Assembly: GCF_001434835.1 (NCBI RefSeq)
Contig: NZ_AZDV01000026.1
Coordinates: 1 to 64,000 of the forward strand
Origin: Levilactobacillus acidifarinae DSM 19394 = JCM 15949
GTDB taxonomy: Bacteria > Bacillota > Bacilli > Lactobacillales > Lactobacillaceae
Direction of reading: 5' to 3'
DNA length: 64,000 nucleotides
Shown: positions 56,822 through 64,000 of the stretch, in pieces
Layout of the letters: every line of letters begins with the position of its first letter
How positions within the stretch are numbered: the stretch's first letter is position 1
Notes under the pieces: model-generated
The model's input: only the letters and a program-made list of their open reading frames with translations
What the model was told of the DNA's origin: nothing
Database searches by the model: none
Program-made: the position numbers and the translations under genes

Positions 56822-58489
56822 TTAGTTCAAAACATCTTTAAGCAAAGTGGATGCAAACTTAATGTTATCACGGTAGTCTACGGGGATGTCAATGACGGTC
56901 GGACCGTCCGTGGCAAACGCCTGCTTGAGGGCCGCCGTGACTTGTTCCGGCGTTTCGGCGTGTAAGCCGGTGGCGCCGAAGCTTTCGGCGTACTTGGCAA
57001 AGTCGACGTTGCCGATGTTCACGCCGGAGTCGCGCCCGTACTTGGCCTGTTCTTGAAATTGGACCATGTTGTAATGACCGTCGTTCCAGATTAATTGCAC
57101 GATGTTTAAGTGTAACCGCACGGCCGTTTCCAATTCTTGACTGGAGAAGAGAAAGCCCCCGTCCCCGGCTACGGAAACCACGTGTTGTTTGGGGCGTTCC
57201 AAAGCGGCCGCGATGGCCCACGGTAGGGCGACCCCGAGCGTCTGCATCCCGTTACTGAATAGGAGGTGCCGTGGCTTATAGCTCCGGAAGTGCCGGGCCA
57301 TCCAGATGTAATGGCTCCCGACGTCGACCGTGACCGTGGTGTCGTCGTCGACCTGGTCTTGTAAGGCCCGCACAATGGCTAGGGGATGGACCCCGTGACC
57401 GTCCGTGGTAGCTGGGACGGCATCCTTGGAGACGAAATGCGCCCGCAGCTGGTTCAAATGAGCAACCATGGCGTCACTTAACGCGATTTCTGGTAAACTT
57501 TGACTGAGCGCCGTCAGGGTTTTGGCGATGTCGGCTTGAATTACTAAGTCTGGTTGGTAGTCGTTCGAAATTTCGGGGGCGATGCTGTCCAAGTTGATGA
57601 TTTCGCCGGTCCGATCAACGTTCCATAACCGGCCCTCGTATTCCACGGGATCGTAACCCACGGCAATCACCAGGTCGCTTTCCTTTAAGATGGCGTCGCC
57701 AATTTGATTACGGAATAACCCGACCCGACCAAAGTAGTCCTTTTCGAGGTCGCGGGAGATGACCCCGGCGCCCTGGAAGGTTTCTACGACGGGAATCGAG
57801 AATTGTTTAAGCAGCGCGTGAATGGCGTTAGTGACCGCCGTACTGGAGGACCGCATCCCGGCTAAGATGACCGGTAACTTCGCGGCCTTGATCTTCGTGA
57901 CCATCTCATCAATGACGGCGGCATCGGCACTTCCCTGTTGGATCGGGGTTAAGGCCTTGATGTCGGGCGTGTCGACCGCGTCGTCTAAGACGTCTTTAGG
58001 TAATGAAATAAACGTTGCCCCGGCCTTAGGCGCAATCGCCGTTTGGTAAGCGTTCGCGAAGGTTTCGGAGAGGTTATTGGCGTCTTGGACCTCGACGCTG
58101 TCCTTGGTGGCCGCGGCCATCAGTTCTTTACTGGGGATACTCTGGTGAGTTAAGCGCGCCACGTCGTTACGAGGCACTTGGCCCCCTAAGGCAATCACGG
58201 GATCGCCTTCGGACGTGGCCGTGATCAGGCCCGTGGCTAAGTTTGAGACGCCGGGACCCGAGGTGGTGGCGACCACGCCGGGTTTGCCGGTCAATCGACC
58301 GATGCCGGAAGCAATAAAGGCGGCGTTTTGTTCGTGATGGGTGATAATCAGTTTAGGCGTTCGGGGATCCTGGCTGTATTCAAGCAGGTCGAAGAGTTGA
58401 TCGACCTTGGCCCCCGGAAGACCAAAGACGTACTTGATTCCCTGGTTGATCATAGACTGCATTAAAGCTTCGGCACCGTTCTTTTTCAT
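56822..58489 (-). CDS. alsS: Catabolic acetolactate synthase
   Basis: 555 residues of the thiamine-diphosphate enzyme family. N-terminal Pyr domain (GLPGAKVDQLFDLLE, HHEQNAAFIASGIGRLTGKP with catalytic glutamate) and C-terminal PP domain with the TPP motif VAGDGGFLFSSQELETAV and NDGHYNMV. The separate regulatory subunit is absent, as for AlsS. AAGGAGACG lies before ATG. A MarR-type operator stands in the divergent promoter. Confidence 0.94.
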   Translation of the reverse strand: MKKNGAEALMQSMINQGIKYVFGLPGAKVDQLFDLLEYSQDPRTPKLIITHHEQNAAFIASGIGRLTGKPGVVATTSGPGVSNLATGLITATSEGDPVIALGGQVPRNDVARLTHQSIPSKELMAAATKDSVEVQDANNLSETFANAYQTAIAPKAGATFISLPKDVLDDAVDTPDIKALTPIQQGSADAAVIDEMVTKIKAAKLPVILAGMRSSSTAVTNAIHALLKQFSIPVVETFQGAGVISRDLEKDYFGRVGLFRNQIGDAILKESDLVIAVGYDPVEYEGRLWNVDRTGEIINLDSIAPEISNDYQPDLVIQADIAKTLTALSQSLPEIALSDAMVAHLNQLRAHFVSKDAVPATTDGHGVHPLAIVRALQDQVDDDTTVTVDVGSHYIWMARHFRSYKPRHLLFSNGMQTLGVALPWAIAAALERPKQHVVSVAGDGGFLFSSQELETAVRLHLNIVQLIWNDGHYNMVQFQEQAKYGRDSGVNIGNVDFAKYAESFGATGLHAETPEQVTAALKQAFATDGPTVIDIPVDYRDNIKFASTLLKDVLN

Positions 58490-58551
58490 GGTTAGACTCG
58501 TCTCCTTGTGTAAGTAGTAATGTCATGTTATGGTTTAAAGATAAAACGTTT

Positions 58552-58569
58552 GTGTTGATTTGTCAACAC
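58552..58569. promoter_or_regulatory. Palindrome in the alsS/marR intergenic region
   Basis: GTGTTGA-TTTG-TCAACAC is a perfect 7-bp inverted repeat with a 4-bp centre, as MarR dimers prefer. It lies about 60 bp from alsS and 22 bp from the regulator start, so it could control both. Confidence 0.7.
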
Positions 58570-58591
58570 GTAAGCCTCGAAAGGGGGAATT

Positions 58592-59035
58592 TTGATGAAG
58601 AACATTGGGTATTTGGCGCAGGACATTTCGATTCTGCACCGGCAGTACTATAAGGATACCAAGCGTCAATTCGATGAATTAGGGCTCAACCCGACGGCAG
58701 CCTGTATTTTATTATCGGTGGGGGATTACCCGGCCATCACGCAAAATCACGTAGCTCGCTTGCTCGTGATCGATAAGGCGTTAGCCACGCGGGAAATCAA
58801 TAAGATGGAAAAGCTCGATTACCTGAGTAAGGAAAACGGCACGGGAAAGACCAAGTTATTGAACTTGACCGCCAAGGGTCACACGGTCGTCCACACCATC
58901 CAACAGATTCGCGTGGGGTGGTGGGAAGACAAGTTTGCGGATACCGGCATTAACCCGGATAGCCCGCTGGTAGCGTCGATTGAAACGGTCGTTGGGACCA
59001 TCGTGGCCCCGGATACGGAAGCCCCGCATAAATAA
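58592..59035 (+). CDS. MarR-family regulator, divergent from alsS
   Basis: 147 residues with the MarR winged helix (AITQNHVARLLVIDKALATR, INKMEKLDYLSKENGTGK). GAAAGGGGG is 7 nt before ATG. Divergence from alsS-aldB over a 102-bp region with a palindrome suggests that it regulates the acetoin operon. The ligand is unknown. Confidence 0.85.
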   Translation: MMKNIGYLAQDISILHRQYYKDTKRQFDELGLNPTAACILLSVGDYPAITQNHVARLLVIDKALATREINKMEKLDYLSKENGTGKTKLLNLTAKGHTVVHTIQQIRVGWWEDKFADTGINPDSPLVASIETVVGTIVAPDTEAPHK

Positions 59036-59075
59036 AATCGCCAGTTCCCCCTCGGTTGGGAACTGACGATTTTTG
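59034..59075 (+). terminator. Terminator after the MarR gene
   Basis: AAATCG-C-CAGTTCCC pairs with GGGAACTG-A-CGATTT, followed by TTG. A-runs on the left make it useful for the opposite-strand operon too. Confidence 0.85.
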
Positions 59076-59077
59076 AG

Positions 59078-59644
59078 TTACCGGCGTTCGATGGCCAGTA
59101 AGTATGGTGGGCGGTGAATCTGGTTGATGAACCCGTACTGAAGAACCTGGTAGGTCTGCTGCGGTAATGCCGTACAAAATTGGTGCACGGCGGTGGCTTC
59201 CGCTAAGCCCCCGGGATGGCCCGAATACACCATTAAGAGTAACCGACCACCCCGAGTGAGGTGCGGGAGGATGGCTCGCACGGCCGTCAAAGTCGTGGTC
59301 GCCTGCGTGATCCGGGTTTTATCGCCACCGGGGAGGTACCCCAGGTTGAAGATGGCCCCCGCAATCTGAGTCGTGGAGGTCAGGTAGTCGGCCACGTGTT
59401 CGTGACCCGTCAAGTGCAGGTCGACCTGCTTTTCGGTGCCCGTTAAGACTAGTTGCGTGTGGGTCCGTTGCAGGGCGGCGGCTTGGACGTCAAACCCGAT
59501 GACGTGACCGGTGGGCCCGACGAGTTGGGCCAAAAAGACCGTATCGTGGCCGTTGCCCACCGTGGCATCCACCACGGTGGCGCCCGCATAGACGCAATCG
59601 GTAAGCAGGGTGTGGCTATAAGTTAAGGCGTTGGGTAAATTCAT
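59078..59644 (-). CDS. YtqB/MnmM-like SAM-dependent methyltransferase
   Basis: 188 residues. SAM-binding motif VVDATVGNGHDTVFLA, then IGFDVQAAALQRT, and GAIFNLGYLPGGDK as catalytic-site loop, typical of the YtqB family. YtqB (MnmM) methylates nm5s2U34 in tRNA in Bacillus subtilis. The same role here is inferred. It follows the PAP2 gene by 2 nt in an operon. Confidence 0.83.
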   Translation of the reverse strand: MNLPNALTYSHTLLTDCVYAGATVVDATVGNGHDTVFLAQLVGPTGHVIGFDVQAAALQRTHTQLVLTGTEKQVDLHLTGHEHVADYLTSTTQIAGAIFNLGYLPGGDKTRITQATTTLTAVRAILPHLTRGGRLLLMVYSGHPGGLAEATAVHQFCTALPQQTYQVLQYGFINQIHRPPYLLAIERR

Positions 59645-59646
59645 GG

Positions 59647-60285
59647 TTACAAGTCGCTTCCTTTACGGGTGAGCGCCCACTGGGTCAACGTTAAGCAGAA
59701 GAAACCCAGCAGCCAGCCGCCCAAGACGTCGGTGGGATAATGAACTCCCACGAAGACCCGCGAAACGCCAATGGCGAAAATCCAGAAACTAGCCAGGCCA
59801 ATGATCAGCGTTTTCCAGACGGGGTGATTAGCCAGGTAGTAGGCGGTCAACACAATCACGGCCCCCCACAGGAGCATGGCGGTAATCGAATGCCCGCTGG
59901 GAAAACTATAGGAACTGGCGGCAACCAGTCGGTGGACGGTCGGACGGGGGCGTTGAACGAGGTTCTTGATCACGGTGTTGCCCAGCCCGGCCCAACCGGC
60001 GACGTTAATGAGAATCATCAACGCGGCGCGGAACCGGCGAGCAATCACTAAAACGGCTAATAGCAGGAGGGTGATCCAGACCACGCAACGGGGATTACCC
60101 GCCGAGGTGATGGCGATCATCCCCTGCGTGACCCCCGTTGAAACGGGGCGACGAATCAGGTGGATCAGGGACGTATCAAGGGTCGTTATCCAGGCCTGAT
60201 GGGTCACGATGCCTCCTAAATCAAGAAGAAAAAGTAAGCCGGCACCCCAGGTAAGGGCCCAGCGCCAGCGGGAAATTTTGGGCAC
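59647..60285 (-). CDS. PAP2-family membrane phosphatase
   Basis: 212 residues with five to six membrane helices. The three PAP2 motifs are KNLVQRPRP, SYSFPSGHS and SRVFVGVHYPTD. Likely substrates are lipid pyrophosphates such as undecaprenyl pyrophosphate or phosphatidate, acting on the outer face of the membrane. GTG start with AAAGGA about 10 nt upstream. Confidence 0.87.
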   Translation of the reverse strand: MPKISRWRWALTWGAGLLFLLDLGGIVTHQAWITTLDTSLIHLIRRPVSTGVTQGMIAITSAGNPRCVVWITLLLLAVLVIARRFRAALMILINVAGWAGLGNTVIKNLVQRPRPTVHRLVAASSYSFPSGHSITAMLLWGAVIVLTAYYLANHPVWKTLIIGLASFWIFAIGVSRVFVGVHYPTDVLGGWLLGFFCLTLTQWALTRKGSDL

Positions 60286-60373
60286 AAGTCATCGTTCCTT
60301 TGGATTAAATTTGATGAGTCAAGTATAGCATAATCGATTCGGGGAATTTGGCGGGAAAACTCCCGGGGCTGCC

Positions 60374-60402
60374 TTGCTTTTCGCTAGGGGGTTTGCTAAG
60401 AT
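60374..60402 (+). promoter_or_regulatory. leuS promoter
   Basis: TTGCTT (60374-60379), 17-bp spacer, TAAGAT (60397-60402), about 20 bp before the T-box leader. Confidence 0.65.
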
Positions 60403-60414
60403 TAGGACAATTAC

Positions 60415-60652
60415 CACGTAACACGAAACGTTGACGAGAAGTAGTAGTTAACCCGAGGTATCTAGAGAGCGGATGGCGCTGAAAATCCGTTACCCGGGTG
60501 GGCGAACTTATCTCCGAGTGATTCTGCCGCAAGGTGGGCGTCTGGCGCCGTTATCCGCCACTGAGTCCCAGACATTGGGAAAACGTAGGTGGTACCGCGC
60601 TCAAACGCCCTACAGAAATTGGCCAATTGGCGATTTCTGGGGGCTTTTTTTG
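60415..60652 (+). promoter_or_regulatory. T-box riboswitch ahead of leuS
   Basis: The leader has the stem I region (GACGAGAAGTAGTAGTTAAC), an AGAGAGCGGATGGC block and the invariant T-box sequence AGGTGGTACCGCG at 60587-60599. A terminator follows (ACAGAAAT pairing with ATTTCTG, then a T-run ending at 60652). Uncharged leucine tRNA should bind it and allow read-through into leuS. The specifier codon is not assigned. Confidence 0.92.
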
Positions 60653-60687
60653 ACACAACGTGGACTTAGAGGAAAGGAAGATTCATT

Positions 60688-63123
60688 TTGGCATACAAAC
60701 ACCAAATTATTGAACGCAAGTGGCAACACTACTGGCGCGTCAACGAAACCTTTAAGGCTTCGGATAACACGACCAAGCCTAAGTATTACGTCCTAGACAT
60801 GTTCCCTTACCCATCCGGGCAGGGACTGCACGTGGGGCATCCCGAAGGGTACACCGCAACCGACATCATGGCCCGTTACAAGCGGATGCAAGGTTTTAAC
60901 GTCTTGCACCCCATGGGGTGGGATGCGTTCGGGTTACCGGCCGAACAATACGCGTTAAAGACGGGGCACAACCCTAAGGACTTTACCGCCCACAACATCA
61001 AGAACTTCAAACGACAGATTCGTTCGTTAGGGTTCTCCTACGACTGGAGTCGCGAAGTGAACACCACCGACGAATCCTACTACAAATGGACGCAATGGAT
61101 CTTCGAACAACTCTACAAGAAGGGTCTCGCCTACGAAGACAAGATCATGGTCAACTGGGCTCCCGACTTCATGGGTGGGACCGTCGTGGCCAACGAAGAA
61201 GTGGTCGATGGTAAGACCGAACGGGGCGGTTATCCCGTTTACCGCGTCCCAATGCGTCAATGGGTCTTGCGGATCACGGCTTACGCCGACCGGTTGTTGA
61301 CCGACCTGGACGATCTGGACTGGCCAGAAAGCATCAAGGAACAACAACGCCATTGGATCGGCCGTTCCGAAGGGGCCAGCATCTTCTTTAACGTGGATGG
61401 TCACGCCGACGCGAAGGTCGAAGTTTACTCAACGCGGCCGGATACGTTGTTCGGGGCGACCTACATGGTCTTAGCACCGGAACACAAGCTGGTCGATGAG
61501 ATTACGACACCGGCACAACACGACGCCGTACAAGCCTACAAGGAAGCCATCGAAAGCAAGTCCGATCTGGAACGGACCGACCTGAACAAGGACAAGTCTG
61601 GCGTCTTCACCGGGGCTTACGGGATCAACCCGATCAACGGTAAGAAGTTACCCATCTGGATTGGGGATTACGTCTTAGCGTCTTACGGGACCGGGGCCAT
61701 CATGGCCGTGCCCGCCCACGACGAACGGGACAACGACTTCGCCAAGAAGTTTAAGTTACCGATCGTCCAAGTCATCGCGCCCGAAGATGGCAGCGATGTG
61801 GACGTGCAAACGGCCGCCTACACGGGCGACGGCAAACACGTCAACTCCGACTTCTTAAACGGCATGGATAAGGCCGACGCGATGACCGCGGCCACCGACT
61901 GGTTGGAAGCCCACGACGCGGGTCACAAGCAGGTCAACTTCCGGTTACGGGATTGGATCTTCTCACGGCAACGTTACTGGGGTGAACCGATTCCTGTCAT
62001 TCATTGGGAAGACGGCGAAACCACGTTGGTTCCGGAAGACGAATTACCGTTACGCCTGCCGGCCGCTAAGCAACTCGAACCTTCGGGAACGGGTGAAAGC
62101 CCACTGGCAAACCTGGATGACTGGGTTAACGTCGTGGATCAGAACGGTCGTAAGGGGAAACGCGAAACTAACACCATGCCACAATGGGCTGGGAGTTCGT
62201 GGTACTTCTTACGGTACGTTGATCCGCACAACGACAAGATGATTGCCGATCCGGCTAAGCTGAAGTACTGGATGCCCGTCGACCTCTATATCGGGGGTGC
62301 CGAACACGCCGTGCTGCATCTATTGTACGCGCGGTTCTGGCACAAGTTCCTGTATGACCTCGGCGTAGTGCCGACCAAGGAACCGTTCCAGAAGTTGGTT
62401 AACCAGGGGATGATCTTGGGGACCAACCACGAAAAGATGTCCAAGTCGAAGGGCAACGTGATCAACCCCGACGAAATCGTCGAACAACACGGGGCCGATA
62501 CCTTGCGGCTGTACGAAATGTTCATGGGGCCGTTAGAGGCTTCCAAACCATGGAGTACGGAAGGTATCAACGGCTCACGGCGTTGGTTGGATCGCGTTTG
62601 GCGCTTATTGATCGATGACAACAACCACTTACGTGATCGCGTCACCATGATCAACGACAATCAACTGGACAAGATCTACAACCAGACCGTTAAGACCGTG
62701 ACGGAAGACATCGAAGCGATGCGCTTCAACGTGGCGATTTCTCAATTGATGGTCTTCGTCAATGAAGCTTACAAGATGGACAGCCTACCGTTAATTTACA
62801 TGGAAGGCTTCGTCAAGTTGATTTCGCCAATCGTGCCGCATATCGCCGAAGAGTTGTGGTCCTTGATGGGTCACGACGACACGATTGCCTACGCGAAGTG
62901 GCCGACTTACGACCCGAAACAATTGGTCGAAGACGTTGTTGAGCTGGTGGTTCAGGTCAACGGTAAGGTCAGAGCGCACCTGAAGGTCGCAAAGGACGCC
63001 GACAAGGACAGCATCGAACAGGCTGCTTTAGCGGACGACACGGTCAAGACCCACGTGGCTGGCAAGACCATCAGCAAGGTCATCGTGGTGCCGGGTAAGT
63101 TGGTCAACATCGTGGCAAACTAA
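60688..63123 (+). CDS. leuS: Leucyl-tRNA synthetase
   Basis: 811 residues, class I. HIGH-type motif HVGH in [19 protein letters not shown], an editing domain with a [11 protein letters not shown] motif (about 245-400), KMSKS at about 585 ([11 protein letters not shown]), and the C-terminal anticodon and tRNA-binding parts. It charges tRNA-Leu and edits mischarged products. The TTG start has AGGAAAGGAAG upstream and lies just after the T-box terminator. Confidence 0.97.
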   Translation: MAYKHQIIERKWQHYWRVNETFKASDNTTKPKYYVLDMFPYPSGQGLHVGHPEGYTATDIMARYKRMQGFNVLHPMGWDAFGLPAEQYALKTGHNPKDFTAHNIKNFKRQIRSLGFSYDWSREVNTTDESYYKWTQWIFEQLYKKGLAYEDKIMVNWAPDFMGGTVVANEEVVDGKTERGGYPVYRVPMRQWVLRITAYADRLLTDLDDLDWPESIKEQQRHWIGRSEGASIFFNVDGHADAKVEVYSTRPDTLFGATYMVLAPEHKLVDEITTPAQHDAVQAYKEAIESKSDLERTDLNKDKSGVFTGAYGINPINGKKLPIWIGDYVLASYGTGAIMAVPAHDERDNDFAKKFKLPIVQVIAPEDGSDVDVQTAAYTGDGKHVNSDFLNGMDKADAMTAATDWLEAHDAGHKQVNFRLRDWIFSRQRYWGEPIPVIHWEDGETTLVPEDELPLRLPAAKQLEPSGTGESPLANLDDWVNVVDQNGRKGKRETNTMPQWAGSSWYFLRYVDPHNDKMIADPAKLKYWMPVDLYIGGAEHAVLHLLYARFWHKFLYDLGVVPTKEPFQKLVNQGMILGTNHEKMSKSKGNVINPDEIVEQHGADTLRLYEMFMGPLEASKPWSTEGINGSRRWLDRVWRLLIDDNNHLRDRVTMINDNQLDKIYNQTVKTVTEDIEAMRFNVAISQLMVFVNEAYKMDSLPLIYMEGFVKLISPIVPHIAEELWSLMGHDDTIAYAKWPTYDPKQLVEDVVELVVQVNGKVRAHLKVAKDADKDSIEQAALADDTVKTHVAGKTISKVIVVPGKLVNIVAN

Positions 63124-63139
63124 AAACTAAGCTAAAATA

Positions 63140-63185
63140 AAATCCCACGGTTACCGAAGGACGCTCCGGTAACCGTGGGATTTTT
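63140..63185 (+). terminator. Terminator after leuS
   Basis: AAATCCCACGGTTACCG pairs with CGGTAACCGTGGGATTT and is followed by TT. The stem is long and perfect, flanked by A and T runs, so it may serve both strands. Confidence 0.92.
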
Positions 63186-63189
63186 GACG

Positions 63190-63315
63190 TTATTTTGTCG
63201 CTGGCTTGGGCGTTGGTCGGTTGGGACCAAAGAAGCTCGTCAGTTGCTTGGCCTGGGATCGGCGGGTTGAATTGAACGGTAACTCGCGGGTCGGAATCGT
63301 GGTCGTTTGGCTCAT
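63190..63315 (-). CDS. 41-residue basic ORF
   Basis: On the minus strand, ATG at 63315 has GAGGAGG 8 nt upstream, an excellent ribosome site. The product is basic, with SQTTTIPTRELPFNSTRRSQ and FFGPNRPTPKPATK, and has no membrane segment. No family is recognised. It ends beside the shared terminator. Confidence 0.6.
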   Translation of the reverse strand: MSQTTTIPTRELPFNSTRRSQAKQLTSFFGPNRPTPKPATK

Positions 63316-63436
63316 CGTTAAGACCTCCTCAGCAAAAGTAGTCATGATTGCTGATTAGTATAGCCGATGAGTCGCGCAACGGCTAGCAATTTGCTTTTGG
63401 CACTGACCGCCCAACGAAACAGTACCCGTGAGGTGA

Positions 63437-64000
63437 CTAGCGGCGCCGGTGCCGTACAAAGGTAAAGAAGTGTAACAAACCCGCCAGTAACACGTAGAAG
63501 ATCACCACGAAACTGACGTAGGTCAACCAGAACTTGCCCGGCGTAAAGACCCCGAACCACCAGGCCTGCAAGCCCATGGTGACTAGCGCCATGGCGGCAA
63601 TCATGACGAAGAGCAATATGTAACGTTTCAAGGTATTATCATCCTTTCGCGGTCGGTGAGCGATTTTGTGCCCCCAGCGGGTACATTCGGCCAGTTTTTC
63701 CGGTCGAGGGGTTTCCGTGCCCCAGGTGCCGGTCCCGACGAATTCGCCCACCTTGATCAGGCCGGCGCCGGTTAAGACTCGGTCGATGGTGACGAAGGTC
63801 TGGTCGGTGATGCCGGTAAAGAAATTGTCCCAAGAACTGATAAAGCAGGTGGTCATACTCAGGTAATGCTTGTTCTGGTACTTGCCCGGTAGGGTGTCAC
63901 CCACCGAGTTCATCCGGACTAGGCGAAACCGCATACAATCGAAAAATTGTTTCATCACGCCCGGCAGGCCGCCCCAGTATGTGGGCGCGCAAATAATCCA
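63437..64000 (-). CDS. Flavodoxin-fold NAD(P)H oxidoreductase with C-terminal membrane helices, 5' end outside the window
   Basis: The visible part begins WIICAPTYWGGLPGVMKQF, the substrate-loop region of NADPH-dependent FMN reductases, and ends the flavodoxin fold with AGLIKVGEFVGTGTWG. Two membrane helices follow (RYILLFVMIAAMALVTMGLQ and WLTYVSFVVIFYVLLAGLLH), then a basic tail. The frame is open to the window edge, so the N-terminal flavin-binding part is cut off. The membrane tail is unusual for this family and suggests a membrane-bound reductase. Confidence 0.75.
   Translation of the reverse strand, partial: WIICAPTYWGGLPGVMKQFFDCMRFRLVRMNSVGDTLPGKYQNKHYLSMTTCFISSWDNFFTGITDQTFVTIDRVLTGAGLIKVGEFVGTGTWGTETPRPEKLAECTRWGHKIAHRPRKDDNTLKRYILLFVMIAAMALVTMGLQAWWFGVFTPGKFWLTYVSFVVIFYVLLAGLLHFFTFVRHRRR

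Overview
This window looks like a chromosomal segment of a Lactobacillaceae lactic acid bacterium (a Levilactobacillus- or Lactiplantibacillus-like organism) carrying one complete siphovirus-type prophage. The evidence is the gene content: an rRNA-linked tRNA cluster, spx next to mecA, the acetolactate pathway under a MarR-type regulator, a leucine T-box ahead of leuS, strong AGGAGG ribosome binding sites and frequent GTG/TTG starts. The species cannot be fixed from the sequence alone.

Layout. 1-1697: end of a 5S rRNA gene and 18 tRNA genes, the last two being a 159-bp copy of an fMet-Asp pair earlier in the cluster. 1853-5942: host genes (DUF2075 ATPase, ABM-domain protein, MBL hydrolase, spx, mecA). 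5960-50572: the prophage, bounded by a 14-bp direct repeat placed 3' of mecA, with six integrase arm-type repeats just inside the two ends. Its modules run from integrase and lysogeny switch (6142-10414), through early genes and replication (10411-18495: Gam, ERF, SSB, replisome organiser with internal iterons, helicase loader, HNH nuclease) and many small accessory genes with a late regulator (18551-22383), to a 1.08-kb gene-free tract of tRNA-like elements (22384-23461). Then come packaging and head genes (24324-33280), connector and tail genes (33270-47873), lysis (47904-50026) and a terminal membrane protein. 50698-51518: a type I-E-style CRISPR array beside the right prophage end, with no cas genes in the window. 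51841-54560: an inner-membrane polysaccharide synthase set with a degenerate EAL protein. 54618-55981: an autoregulated PadR-esterase operon. 56089-59035: alsS/aldB and a divergent MarR regulator. 59078-60285: a tRNA-modifying methyltransferase and a PAP2 phosphatase. 60374-63123: T-box and leuS. 63190-64000: a 41-residue ORF and a truncated flavoprotein gene.

How it works together. CI, ImmA, Cro and an antirepressor form the lysogeny switch. Its two promoters face each other, so their leader RNAs should be complementary. In the late region a phage-borne Prp protease sits beside three virion proteins (scaffold, capsid, tail tube) that all start with an LNLQRFA-like Prp site. The MuF head protein carries a C-terminal extension resembling phage polymorphic toxins and is followed at once by a small acidic gene suited to be its immunity partner. 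Two recodings are visible: a -1 shift at TTTTTTC for the tail chaperone and a +1 shift that would add an Ig-like domain to the tail tube.

The most unusual feature is the tract between the late regulator and the terminase. It holds at least six tRNA-like folds that keep acceptor and T-arm halves but have enlarged, interrupted or missing anticodon arms. This is the best candidate for an undescribed system here.
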